Origin: Actinophytocola oryzae
GTDB lineage: Bacteria > Actinomycetota > Actinomycetes > Mycobacteriales > Pseudonocardiaceae
Direction: 5' to 3'
DNA length: 64,000 bases
NCBI RefSeq assembly: GCF_004364325.1
Contig: NZ_SOCP01000006.1
Span: 124,001 to 188,000 of the forward strand
Shown: piece by piece, positions 49,714 through 61,878 of the stretch
How positions within the stretch are numbered: the first letter of the stretch is position 1
How the letters are laid out: each line of letters begins with the position of its first letter
Position numbers and translations under genes: made by a program
The notes under the pieces: model-generated
Seen by the model: only the letters and a program-made list of their open reading frames with translations
Databases searched by the model: none
Told to the model about the DNA's origin: nothing

Positions 49714-50349
49714 CCCCTCCTGTAGGACGTCTCATGACCAGCTCGCTTCGCTGTGCGGCTGGGCTGGAGGCGTGCCCGGACGACCCGAGGCGGCCCGCCG
49801 CCGCGGCGCAGAGCCCGACACGCAAACGTCCGAAATCCCTTGTGCGGCAAGAAATTTCCGGATGTTGTCGGCTCCGTCGATGTGTCCTGCGTCGCAGTTC
49901 CGCTTGTCCCCACCCCTCCGACCCTGTGCATGACTTGGGGGCGAACGCCTCACTTCTGGGGAGCGGCCTGTGGACAACTGGGGGCAACCTGTGGATCAAC
50001 CTTGCACAGGCTCGAGTTGTCCACGGCGGCCCCGAGTTGTCCCAAGGTTGCCCCCACCCTCCATCCCCAGGCCTCGATACGTCGCGACGTGGAGGAACGA
50101 GGGTTATCCACACAATCCACAGGACCTATTACTACGACTGTTTTATCTTCAAGGGTTATCAACAAAGAAAAAGCAGGGGGTGCGTGTGCGCGAACGCGTG
50201 CGTCGCGAAGTGGAAGCCAGGACGGCAGGGGCCGATTGGAGCCGGGTTCGCCCACGCTCTACGGTGGCGAACAACGTCTGGTCTTCCTTCGAGCGGCGCA
50301 ACGTCGCCATCGCGACATCGTTGCCCCTCGTGCCTGGAAAGGGACTCTC
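49714..50349. other. oriC: Origin of replication oriC (dnaA-dnaN)
   Basis: A 636-bp non-coding interval between dnaA and dnaN with about eight DnaA boxes: TTGTCCCCA 49904, TGTGGACAA 49969, TGTGGATCA 49990, TTGTCCACG 50017, TTGTCCCAA 50037, TTATCCACA 50104 abutting CAATCCACA 50113, and TTATCAACA 50156. An AT-rich stretch at 50125-50175 (CTATTACTACGACTGTTTTA region), unusual for this GC content, is the likely unwinding element. No gene is supported here. Confidence 0.93.
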
Positions 50350-51486
50350 ATGAAGATCCGCGTCGAGCGCGATGGCCTCGCCGACGCCGTCGCCTGGGTC
50401 GCGCGCAGCCTGCCGTCCCGGCCGCCGGTTCCCGTTCTCGGCGGGATCCTCCTGGATGCGGGCGAGTCGTCCGACGGGTTGACGATCTCCGGTTTCGACT
50501 ACGAGGTCTCGGCGACCGTCGGGGTCGCGGCGACGATCGCCGACCCCGGCCGCACGCTCGTGTCCGGCCGGCTCCTCGCCGACATCACGAAGTCCCTCCC
50601 GGCCCAACCGGTCGAGATCCTCGTTGACGGCGCCCGTGTCTCGATCACGTGTGGCAGCGCCAAGTTCTCCCTCCCGACGATGCCGGTCGAGGACTACCCG
50701 CAGCTCCCCGCGATGCCGCCGCACGCCGGCGAGCTCACCGGCGAGGTGTTCGGTCTCGCGGTCAGCCAGGTCGCCGTCGCGGCGGGCAAGGACGACACGC
50801 TCCCGATGCTGACGGGTGTCCGCGTGGAGATCGCGGGCGACAAGCTCACCCTCGTGGCGACCGACCGGTTCCGGCTCGCGATGCGGGAGTTCACCTGGCA
50901 GCCGGACGAGAGCCTGACGAGTCAGGGCGAGCTCGCGGTGCTCGTCCCGGCCCGCACTCTCGCCGAGGCCGCGAAGGCGCTCGGCACCTCCGGCAACAAG
51001 GTCGAGCTGGCGCTCGCCCCGGGCGACGGGCTGATCGGCCTGTCCGGTTCGGGTCGGCGCACCACGAGCCGCCTGCTGGACACCGAGTTCCCCCGCTACC
51101 GCCAGCTGCTGCCCTCCGAGCAGTCCGCGCGGGCGATCGTCGAGGTCTCCTCGCTCGTCGAGGCGATCAAGCGCGTGTCGCTGGTCGCCGAGCGCGGCAC
51201 CCAGGTCCGGCTCGAGTTCTCCGACGGCGGGCTGCGCCTGGCCGCGGGCGGCGACGACGAGGGGTCCGCGGAGGAGGAGCTGTCCGTCGACTACGACGGC
51301 GAGCCCGTGACGATCGCGTTCAACCCGAGCTTCCTCCAGGAGGGGCTCGGCGCGTTGCACTCCGACCGCGCCGAGTTGTCCTTCACCACACCGAGCCGCC
51401 CGGCACTGATCAAGCCGGTGGGTGACGATGGGACCGTCACCCCGGGGTACCTGCACCTGTTGATGCCGGTGCGTCTCCCCGGCTGA
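50350..51486 (+). CDS. dnaN: DNA polymerase III beta subunit (sliding clamp)
   Basis: 378-aa ring-forming clamp. Three topologically equal domains are visible from their starts: KIRVERDGLADAVAWVARSLP (I), GEVFGLAVSQVAVAAGKDD (II) and SARAIVEVSSLVEAIKRVSL (III). The C-terminus YLHLLMPVRLPG is the family ending. ATG 50350 lies directly after oriC. It tethers polymerase and binds many repair proteins. Confidence 0.98.
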   Translation: MKIRVERDGLADAVAWVARSLPSRPPVPVLGGILLDAGESSDGLTISGFDYEVSATVGVAATIADPGRTLVSGRLLADITKSLPAQPVEILVDGARVSITCGSAKFSLPTMPVEDYPQLPAMPPHAGELTGEVFGLAVSQVAVAAGKDDTLPMLTGVRVEIAGDKLTLVATDRFRLAMREFTWQPDESLTSQGELAVLVPARTLAEAAKALGTSGNKVELALAPGDGLIGLSGSGRRTTSRLLDTEFPRYRQLLPSEQSARAIVEVSSLVEAIKRVSLVAERGTQVRLEFSDGGLRLAAGGDDEGSAEEELSVDYDGEPVTIAFNPSFLQEGLGALHSDRAELSFTTPSRPALIKPVGDDGTVTPGYLHLLMPVRLPG

Positions 51487-51509
51487 TCACTCCAGGAGGG
51501 ACAGGACAG

Positions 51510-52424
51510 ATGCAGCTTGGTCTCGTCGGCCTAGGCCGTATGGGTTTCAACATGCGCGAGCGGGTTCGCGCGGCCGGCCACGAGGTGGTGGGCTACGACC
51601 GCAACCCGGACCTGCGCGACGCGGACTCGCTCGCGGACCTCGTGTCGAAGTTGTCCGCGCCGCGGGCGGTGTGGGTGATGGTGCCGGCGGGCGAGCCGAC
51701 GCGGCAGACGATCGCGGAGCTGGGTGACCTCCTCGACGAGGGCGACATCGTGATCGACGGTGGCAACTCGCGTTTCTCGGACGACACCCAGAACTCGGCG
51801 GCGCTCGCGGAGAAGAAGATCGCCTACCTCGACTGCGGTGTGTCCGGCGGTGTGTGGGGCAAGGACAACGGCTACGGCCTCATGGTCGGCGGCGACGCGA
51901 AGGACGTCGAGCGCGTGATGCCGGTGTTCGACGCGCTGCGGCCGGACGGACCGCGCGAGGAGGGCTTCGCGCACGCGGGTCCGGTGGGCGCGGGTCACTA
52001 CGCGAAGATGATTCACAACGGCATCGAGTACGGCCTCATGCAGGCGTACGCCGAGGGCTTCGAGCTGCTCGAGGCCGCCAAGATCATCGAGAACGTGCCC
52101 GCGGTCGTGAAGGCGTGGCAGCGGGGCACCGTCGTCCGGTCCTGGCTTCTCGACCTGCTGGTCCGGGCGCTCGACTCCGACCCCGAGCTGGACGACCTGC
52201 GTGGGTACGTCGACGACTCCGGCGAGGGCAGGTGGACCGTCGAGGAGGCCATCAACCTCGCGGTGCCCGCGCCGGTGATCGCGGCCGCGCTGTTCGCGAG
52301 GTTCCGCTCGCGGCAGGACGACTCGCCCGCCATGCGCGCGGTCGCCTCGCTGCGCAACCAGTTCGGCGGGCACGCCGTGCACTCGGCAGGCCCGTCCTCC
52401 GGTGCGGGCAGCACGCAGGGCTGA
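51510..52424 (+). CDS. gnd: 6-phosphogluconate dehydrogenase, decarboxylating (Gnd/YqeC-type)
   Basis: 304-aa short-form enzyme converting 6-phosphogluconate to ribulose-5-phosphate. The Rossmann motif GLVGLGRMGFNM and the substrate region GHYAKMIHNGIEYGLMQAYAEGFELL are visible; the catalytic Lys-Met-x-His-Asn-Gly motif is intact. It is about 160 residues shorter than the classical dimeric form, as in the family commonly placed between dnaN and recF in actinobacteria. Cofactor preference cannot be settled. It sits 23 bp after dnaN. Confidence 0.94.
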   Translation: MQLGLVGLGRMGFNMRERVRAAGHEVVGYDRNPDLRDADSLADLVSKLSAPRAVWVMVPAGEPTRQTIAELGDLLDEGDIVIDGGNSRFSDDTQNSAALAEKKIAYLDCGVSGGVWGKDNGYGLMVGGDAKDVERVMPVFDALRPDGPREEGFAHAGPVGAGHYAKMIHNGIEYGLMQAYAEGFELLEAAKIIENVPAVVKAWQRGTVVRSWLLDLLVRALDSDPELDDLRGYVDDSGEGRWTVEEAINLAVPAPVIAAALFARFRSRQDDSPAMRAVASLRNQFGGHAVHSAGPSSGAGSTQG

Positions 52425-52451
52425 GTTGTAGGAGCGGAGCTAGCGAACATC

Positions 52452-53597
52452 GTGTACGTCCGGCACTTGCAGGTCACCGACTTCCGTTCGTGGGAGCACG
52501 CCGACCTGGAGCTGGAACCGGGACCGGTGGTGCTGGTCGGCTCGAACGGACAGGGCAAGACCAACCTGGTCGAGGCCCTCGGCTACGCGGCGACGCTCGG
52601 CTCGCACCGGGTGGCGACCGACGCGCCGCTCATCCGGCACGGGGCGGACCGGGCGATCGTGCGGACCGCGATCGTCAACGACGGCCGCGAGCTGACGATC
52701 GAGCTGGAGATCACGGCGGGCAAGGCCAACCGCGCCCGGGTGAACCGGGCGCCGGTGCCGAGGACGAGGGATGTGCTCGGGATCCTGCGGACAGTGTTGT
52801 TCGCACCCGAGGACCTCGCGCTCGTGCGTGGCGACCCCGGCGAGCGGCGGCGGTTCCTCGACGACCTGCTGGTGCTGCGTGCACCCCGGTACGCAGGCGT
52901 GCGTGCCGACTACGACCGGGTGCTGAGGCAGCGGAACGCGTTGCTGAAGTCGTCCGGCCACGCCAGGCGCGCCGGTTCGAAGGGGGACATCGGCACGCTC
53001 GACGTGTGGGACGGCCACCTCGCCAGGCACGGCGCGGAGCTGCTGGCCGCCCGGCTCGACCTCGTCGCGGACATGGCCGCGCACGTCACGGCCGCGTACG
53101 CGGGAGTGGCGCCGGAGTCGCGGCCCGCGACCATCCGGTACCGGTCGGGTGTCGCGGACTCCTACCCGGCCGAGTACGGGACGACCGCACGCGCCGACAT
53201 CGAGGTGCTGACCGACGCGTTGCTGGCGGCGATGACCGCGAACCGGGACCAGGAGCTGGACCGGGGCGTGAGCCTCGTCGGCCCGCACCGCGACGAGCTG
53301 GAGCTGACGCTCGACGAGTTCCCGGCGAAGGGCTACGCGTCGCACGGCGAGTCGTGGTCGTTCGCGCTCGCGTTGCGCCTAGGTTCCTATGAGCTGTTGC
53401 GGGCCGACGGCAACGAGCCCGTCCTCGTGCTCGACGACGTGTTCGCGGAGCTGGACCGCAGACGGCGCGAGCGGCTCGCCGAGGTGTCCGCGGCCGCGGA
53501 GCAGGTCCTCGTGACCGCCGCGGTGGCCGAGGACGTGCCACGGGAGCTGGTAGGGGCTCGCTACCTTGTCGCAGACGGGGAGGTCCGCCGTGAATGA
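52452..53597 (+). CDS. recF: DNA replication and repair protein RecF
   Basis: 381-aa SMC-like ATPase of the RecFOR gap-repair pathway. Walker A is VGSNGQGKTNLVEAL; the signature and Walker B regions are SFALALRLGSYELL and PVLVLDDVFAELDRRRRERL. GTG 52452. It ends with GTGAATGA, where the next gene starts by overlapping eight bases. Position dnaN-gnd-recF is standard for actinobacteria. Confidence 0.97.
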   Translation: MYVRHLQVTDFRSWEHADLELEPGPVVLVGSNGQGKTNLVEALGYAATLGSHRVATDAPLIRHGADRAIVRTAIVNDGRELTIELEITAGKANRARVNRAPVPRTRDVLGILRTVLFAPEDLALVRGDPGERRRFLDDLLVLRAPRYAGVRADYDRVLRQRNALLKSSGHARRAGSKGDIGTLDVWDGHLARHGAELLAARLDLVADMAAHVTAAYAGVAPESRPATIRYRSGVADSYPAEYGTTARADIEVLTDALLAAMTANRDQELDRGVSLVGPHRDELELTLDEFPAKGYASHGESWSFALALRLGSYELLRADGNEPVLVLDDVFAELDRRRRERLAEVSAAAEQVLVTAAVAEDVPRELVGARYLVADGEVRRE

Positions 53598-54300
53598 TCG
53601 ACAGAGAGTGACCCGAAACGGTGTGACCGGTTCCACATCTGGGGACAAACCTGTGGATAGTGTGGATAAAGCTGTCACGTGGCGTCCCTCAGTGACCCCC
53701 AACGGGGGTGAAACGACCGAGCTGACCACCCAAAAGGGTGTTGATGTTGGGCCTGCTGGTCGATCCAACACGGAGGGTGACTATCCACAGCTCCGCGGCT
53801 CGGATCTGGCGCGGGCGGCACTGGCCGCGGCCAAGGCGGCCTCCGGCGGTCCGGACGCACCCGTCAACAAGAGGAAGAACGTCGCCCGAGGTGCGGGTGC
53901 GGTCAACCGCCGCAGGCGGCGCTGGTCCGGCTCCGGCGCCGACGAGCGGGACCCGCAGCCGTTGGGCAGGCTCGTCGGACGCATCGCCATGGAGCGGGGG
54001 TGGAGCGGCAGGCTCACCACGGGCAGGCTCTTCGACCGGTGGCACCTCATCGTCGGCGAGGACGTCGCCGAACACGCGCGGCCGGTCGAGCTGAAGGACG
54101 CGGAGCTGACCGTGCAGGCCGACTCGACCGCCTGGGCCACGCAGCTGCGCCTGCTGCAGAAGCAGCTGCTCGTCAAGATCGCCGCCGGCGTCGGAAAAGA
54201 CGTGGTCAAGCGGCTGAAGGTGCTCGGTCCGACGGCGCCGAGCTGGCGCTACGGGCCACGGCACGTACGTGGTCGGGGACCCCGCGACACCTACGGGTGA
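53590..54300 (+). CDS. dciA: DciA-type DnaB loader (DUF721)
   Basis: 236 aa from GTG 53590, overlapping recF by 8 bp. The N-terminal 110 residues are low-complexity and basic (including NRRRRRWSGSG) and unlikely to be folded. The C-terminal DUF721 domain spans about 120-215: LGRLVGRIAMERGWSGRLTTGRLFDRWHLIVGEDVAEHARPVEL, then TVQADSTAWATQLRLLQKQLL. DciA is the helicase loader of bacteria without DnaC and partners DnaB. Unusually, its 5' coding region holds a cluster of DnaA boxes (53640-53789). Confidence 0.9.
   Translation: MNDRQRVTRNGVTGSTSGDKPVDSVDKAVTWRPSVTPNGGETTELTTQKGVDVGPAGRSNTEGDYPQLRGSDLARAALAAAKAASGGPDAPVNKRKNVARGAGAVNRRRRRWSGSGADERDPQPLGRLVGRIAMERGWSGRLTTGRLFDRWHLIVGEDVAEHARPVELKDAELTVQADSTAWATQLRLLQKQLLVKIAAGVGKDVVKRLKVLGPTAPSWRYGPRHVRGRGPRDTYG
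53640..53789. promoter_or_regulatory. DnaA-box cluster in the 5' part of dciA
   Basis: TGGGGACAA (53640-53648), TGTGGATAG (53652-53660), TGTGGATAA (53661-53669, exact complement of TTATCCACA) and CTATCCACA (53781-53789, 8/9). The second and third boxes abut head to tail. All lie in the codons of the poorly conserved N-terminal tail of DciA. Confidence 0.62.
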
Positions 54301-54357
54301 CCCCGGTTGGCCCTATCGGGCCGGAAGCTGTGAAATCCGCGAAGTAGTACCTGTGCA

Positions 54358-54389
54358 CGCGTACGGGGTCGGAGGCGAGGCCGTACGCG
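54358..54389 (+). terminator. Hairpin after dciA
   Basis: 9-bp inverted repeat CGCGTACGG (54358-54366) with CCGTACGCG (54381-54389), 14-nt loop, 58 bp after the dciA stop. The gyrB promoter must lie between here and 54498; TAGTAT at 54443-54448 is a possible -10. Confidence 0.5.
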
Positions 54390-54497
54390 CGTCTGTGACA
54401 GAGCTAGGGGTGTGTTCGCCCCCTTCTGCGGACGCGCACCAGTAGTATTGACGCAGGCACTCAGCTAGGCCCTTTCTGGACAGGAGTACCCCCGCCC

Positions 54498-56465
54498 GTG
54501 GCGAACAGCAACCATGAATACAACGCGTCCTCCATCAAGAAGCTGGAGGGCCTCGAAGCCGTTCGCAAGCGTCCCGGCATGTACATCGGGTCCACCGGTG
54601 AACGCGGTCTCCACCACCTGATCCAGGAGGTCGTGGACAACTCGGTCGACGAGGCGATGGCCGGCTACGCCACGAAGATCGTCGTCACGCTGCTGGCCGA
54701 CGGCGGGGTCCGGGTCGTGGACGACGGGCGTGGCATCCCGGTCGAGATCCACCCCGAGTACAACCGGCCGACAGTCGAGATCGTCCTGACCGAGCTGCAC
54801 GCGGGCGGCAAGTTCGACAGCGACTCCTACGCGGTGTCCGGCGGACTGCACGGTGTCGGCGTCTCGGTGGTCAACGCGCTGTCGACCAAGCTCGAGATCG
54901 AGGTGCACCGCAACAACACGATCTACCGGCAGCAGTACCTGCACTCCGAGCCGGGACCGCTCACCGAGCACGGCGAGACCGAGGGCACCGGCACCTCAGT
55001 CACGTTCTGGGCCGACGGGTCGATCTTCGAGACCACCGCCTACAACGCGGAGACCATCGCGCGCAGGCTGCAGGAGATGGCGTTCCTCAACAAGGGCCTC
55101 ACGATCGTCCTGCGTGACGAGCGGGTGTCCGAGGAGGAGACGCACGAGGACGCCGACGGCAAGGCCGCGCGGGTCAAGGAGCGCACCTACCACTACCCGG
55201 GCGGGCTCGAGGACTTCGTCAAGCACATCAACCACACGCGCGAAGCGATCCACAACAGCGTCATCTCGTTCGACGCCAAGGGCGACGGGCTCGAGGTCGA
55301 GGTCGCCATGCAGTGGAACACCGGCTACAGCGAGTCGGTCTACACCTTCGCCAACACGATCAACACGGCGGAGGGCGGCACCCACGAGGAGGGCTTCCGC
55401 GCCGCGCTGACCCGCGTGGTCAACGTGTACGCGCGCGACAAGAAGCTCCTCAAGGAGAAGGACACCAACCTCACCGGCGACGACGTCCGCGAGGGTCTCG
55501 CGGCGATCATCTCCATCAAGCTGGCCGAGCCGCAGTTCGAGGGCCAGACCAAGCAGAAGCTCGGCAACACCGAGGCCAAGACGTTCGTGCAGACCACGGC
55601 GAACGAGATGCTGGCCGACTGGTTCGAGCGCAACCCCTCCGACGCCCGCACGATCGTGACGAAGGCGGTCGGCTCCGCGCAGGCCCGCATCGCGGCGCGC
55701 AAGGCGAAGGAGCTGGTCCGTCGCAAGGGCGCACTCGACATCGGCGGCCTGCCAGGCAAGCTGAAGGACTGCCGCTCGACCAACCCGGAGGAGTGCGAGC
55801 TCTACATCGTGGAGGGCGACTCCGCGGGCGGCTCGGCGAAGGAGGGTCGCGAGTCGCGGTTCCAGGCGATCCTCCCGATCCGCGGCAAGATCATCAACGT
55901 CGAGAAGGCACGCATCGACCGCGTGCTGAAGAACACCGAGGTCCAGAGCCTGATCACCGCGCTGGGCACCGGCATCCACGAGGACTTCGACGTCTCGAAG
56001 CTGCGCTACCACAAGATCGTGCTGATGGCGGACGCCGACGTCGACGGCCAGCACATCCGCACCCTGCTGCTGACCCTGCTGTTCCGCTTCATGCGGGGGC
56101 TGGTCGAGCACGGATACGTGTACCTGGCGCAGCCGCCGCTGTACAAGATCAAGTGGCAGCGTTCCGACCCGGAGTTCGCCTACTCCGACCGCGAGCGCGA
56201 CGGCCTGATGGCGGCCGGCCTCGCGGCGGGTAAGAAGATCAACAGGGACGACGGCATTCAGCGGTACAAGGGTCTCGGCGAGATGAACGCCGACGAGCTG
56301 TGGGAGACCACGATGGACCCGGCCCACCGACTCCTGCTGCAGGTGACCCTGGATGACGCCGCCACAGCGGACGAGCTGTTCAGTGTGCTGATGGGTGAGG
56401 ACGTCGAGGCCCGCCGCTCGTTCATCACCCGCAACGCCAAGGACGTCCGCTTCCTCGACGTGTAG
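54498..56465 (+). CDS. gyrB: DNA gyrase subunit B
   Basis: 655-aa ATPase subunit of type IIA topoisomerase that supplies ATP-driven negative supercoiling. GHKL ATPase: VRKRPGMYIGSTGERGLHHL, EVVDNSVDEAMAGYA, GVRVVDDGRGIPV, GGLHGVGVSVVNALS. The TOPRIM domain has YIVEGDSAGGSAKEGR and LMADADVDGQHI. The C-terminal IQRYKGLGEMNADELWETTM completes it. GTG start at 54498. No intein in this subunit. gyrA starts 34 bp later. Confidence 0.99.
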   Translation: MANSNHEYNASSIKKLEGLEAVRKRPGMYIGSTGERGLHHLIQEVVDNSVDEAMAGYATKIVVTLLADGGVRVVDDGRGIPVEIHPEYNRPTVEIVLTELHAGGKFDSDSYAVSGGLHGVGVSVVNALSTKLEIEVHRNNTIYRQQYLHSEPGPLTEHGETEGTGTSVTFWADGSIFETTAYNAETIARRLQEMAFLNKGLTIVLRDERVSEEETHEDADGKAARVKERTYHYPGGLEDFVKHINHTREAIHNSVISFDAKGDGLEVEVAMQWNTGYSESVYTFANTINTAEGGTHEEGFRAALTRVVNVYARDKKLLKEKDTNLTGDDVREGLAAIISIKLAEPQFEGQTKQKLGNTEAKTFVQTTANEMLADWFERNPSDARTIVTKAVGSAQARIAARKAKELVRRKGALDIGGLPGKLKDCRSTNPEECELYIVEGDSAGGSAKEGRESRFQAILPIRGKIINVEKARIDRVLKNTEVQSLITALGTGIHEDFDVSKLRYHKIVLMADADVDGQHIRTLLLTLLFRFMRGLVEHGYVYLAQPPLYKIKWQRSDPEFAYSDRERDGLMAAGLAAGKKINRDDGIQRYKGLGEMNADELWETTMDPAHRLLLQVTLDDAATADELFSVLMGEDVEARRSFITRNAKDVRFLDV

Positions 56466-56499
56466 TCCGAGGAACGCGTGTGAAAGGAAGACCCCAAGC

Positions 56500-60375
<3,876 letters not shown>

Positions 60376-60400
60376 GCCGCGACACACGTAGGGGACCCGC

Positions 60401-61291
60401 GTGACACCACCTGACAAGCCCGGACGCACCGAGCAGGCAGCGGAGGCGGACCGCACGGCCGCCGTCGCCACCAGCGACCCGGCCCAACAGGACGACCAGG
60501 GCGCCGGTGGCAGCCACGAGGGCAACGGGCAGAAGCCGCCGGCCACGGCACACGTGGCCGGCGCGGAGGACCTGGAGCTGAGCCACGGCGCCCCGCCGCC
60601 GTGGCAGCGAGTGCAGCCCGAGAAGCCGACCGAGCCCGCGGCGCCGCCGTCCCACCCGACCCCGCCGCCGGGTTCGGGTGAGAAGACGGTGCGCGTGGAA
60701 CGCCCGGTCGTCACGGGCTCGGCCGCCGCGAACCTGTTCGGCGGCTCGGACGCCAAGACGATCAACGTCCCGCACCACGCCCCGCGCATGGACACCCCAC
60801 CGGGCGGCCTGCCACTGGGTGGCCGCACGGCGGTGAACCTGGACGGCACGACGGGCAACCCGGCGTCCACGGGTCCGCTGCGTGCGGTGGGTGCCGCGGC
60901 GCCGAGCGCACTGCGCAGGCCGGGCCGAGGCCCGCGCCGGGCCAACCTGCAGATCAAGCGCTTCGACCCGTGGTCGGTGCTGAAGCTGTCGCTGGTGCTG
61001 GGCGTGGCGCTGTTCTTCGTGTGGCTGGTGGCGGTGGGCATCCTGTACGCCGTGCTGGACGGCATGGGCGTGTGGGACGGCCTGAACGGCATCTCCGACG
61101 AGCTGCTGCAGGGCTCGAACAACACCGGAGAGCCGCTGATCAGTGCGGGCAGGGTCTTCGGCGTGGCCGCCATCATCGGCGCGGTGAACATAGTGCTGTT
61201 CAGCGCGCTGGCGACGGTGGGTGCGTTCATCTACAACGTGTCCGCCGACCTGGCCGGCGGCCTGGAGGTCACCCTGGCGGAACGCGAGTGA
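60401..61291 (+). CDS. DUF3566 membrane protein
   Basis: 296 aa from GTG 60401, 25 bp after gyrA. The first 185 residues are Pro/Ala/Gly/Thr-rich and disordered, cytoplasmic. The conserved DUF3566 domain follows: LQIKRFDPWSVLKLSLVLGVALFFVWLVAVGILYAVLDGMGVWDGLN, with a second TM helix VFGVAAIIGAVNIVLFSALATVGAFIYN. Mycobacterial Rv0007 holds the same place after gyrA. Function not established; envelope location is clear. Confidence 0.92.
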   Translation: MTPPDKPGRTEQAAEADRTAAVATSDPAQQDDQGAGGSHEGNGQKPPATAHVAGAEDLELSHGAPPPWQRVQPEKPTEPAAPPSHPTPPPGSGEKTVRVERPVVTGSAAANLFGGSDAKTINVPHHAPRMDTPPGGLPLGGRTAVNLDGTTGNPASTGPLRAVGAAAPSALRRPGRGPRRANLQIKRFDPWSVLKLSLVLGVALFFVWLVAVGILYAVLDGMGVWDGLNGISDELLQGSNNTGEPLISAGRVFGVAAIIGAVNIVLFSALATVGAFIYNVSADLAGGLEVTLAERE

Positions 61292-61322
61292 ACACCCTGC
61301 TGTAGTGTTCACCTCGCATCCG

Positions 61323-61396
61323 GGGCCTATAGCTCAGGCGGTTAGAGCACTTCGCTGATAACGAAGGGGTCGGAGGTTCAAGTCCTCCTAGGCCCA
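61323..61396 (+). tRNA. ileT: tRNA-Ile (GAT)
   Basis: 74-nt cloverleaf: acceptor GGGCCTA/TAGGCCC, anticodon stem CTTCG/CGAAG with loop CTGATAA (anticodon GAT), T arm GGAGG-TTCAAGT-CCTCC, discriminator A. The 3' CCA is not fully encoded (CCA appears only by overlap as CCCACG). Directly after the gyrA operon, as in other actinobacteria. Confidence 0.98.
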
Positions 61397-61402
61397 CGGA
61401 AG

Positions 61403-61434
61403 ACGGACGACCCCTGCGAACACGGGTCGTCCGT
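61403..61434 (+). terminator. Terminator after tRNA-Ile
   Basis: Perfect 11-bp inverted repeat ACGGACGACCC (61403-61413) with GGGTCGTCCGT (61424-61434), 10-nt loop, 7 nt after the tRNA, followed by ACTCATTT. Confidence 0.78.
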
Positions 61435-61576
61435 ACTCATTTCGGGCGTCGGGAACCCGGGTATGGTGCCCGAAGGCTCCGTACCCAGGACCCACACCTG
61501 TGGCAGACTTGTAGGGCCGCTCGCAAGGATCATCAGGGGTCGCGGGCGGGTAGGTCTTGTTTTGCCGAAGGAGGCA

Positions 61577-61717
61577 ATGGACGTGAAGAAGCTTCTCGCA
61601 CTGGCAGCCGTGGCTGGTGGCGTTCTCTTCGTGATTCGCCGCAACAAGTCCGCCAAGGCACAGGACGACCTGTGGCGCGAGGCTACTGCTCCTGCCGCGG
61701 GCGCCAAGAAGGCCTGA
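61577..61717 (+). CDS. DLW-39 family small protein
   Basis: 46-aa protein MDVKKLLALAAVAGGVLFVI continuing RRNKSAKAQDDLWREATAPA. ATG 61577 follows GAAGGAGG. One N-terminal hydrophobic helix leads into a basic then acidic tail with the family-defining DDLW motif. These small proteins sit between tRNA-Ile and tRNA-Ala near gyrA in many actinobacteria. The function is unknown; the helix suggests membrane association. No other start gives a family match. Confidence 0.88.
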   Translation: MDVKKLLALAAVAGGVLFVIRRNKSAKAQDDLWREATAPAAGAKKA

Positions 61718-61783
61718 CACAGAGCTTCCATCCCAGCTGGCGGGCGCTCGAAGCCCGTCAGCTGGTAGTGGACACCCACACCC

Positions 61784-61856
61784 GGGGACGTAGCTCAATT
61801 GGCAGAGCACTGCCTTTGCAAGGCAGGGGTTAGGGGTTCGATTCCCCTCGTCTCCA
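61784..61856 (+). tRNA. alaT: tRNA-Ala (TGC)
   Basis: 73-nt cloverleaf: acceptor GGGGACG/CGTCTCC, anticodon stem CTGCC/GGCAG with loop TTTGCAA (anticodon TGC), T arm GGGGTTCGATTCCCC, discriminator A. It follows the DLW-39 gene by 66 bp. Confidence 0.98.
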
Positions 61857-61878
61857 CGAAGACGACCTGAGGTACAGG

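Noticed and set aside
49753..50349. N-terminal extension of dnaN through oriC
   Set aside because: The frame is open, but it covers DnaA boxes and AT-rich DNA; DnaN homology begins at ATG 50350.
53700..53720. Further parS half-site (GGTGAAACG)
   Set aside because: Only one arm matches; no palindrome.
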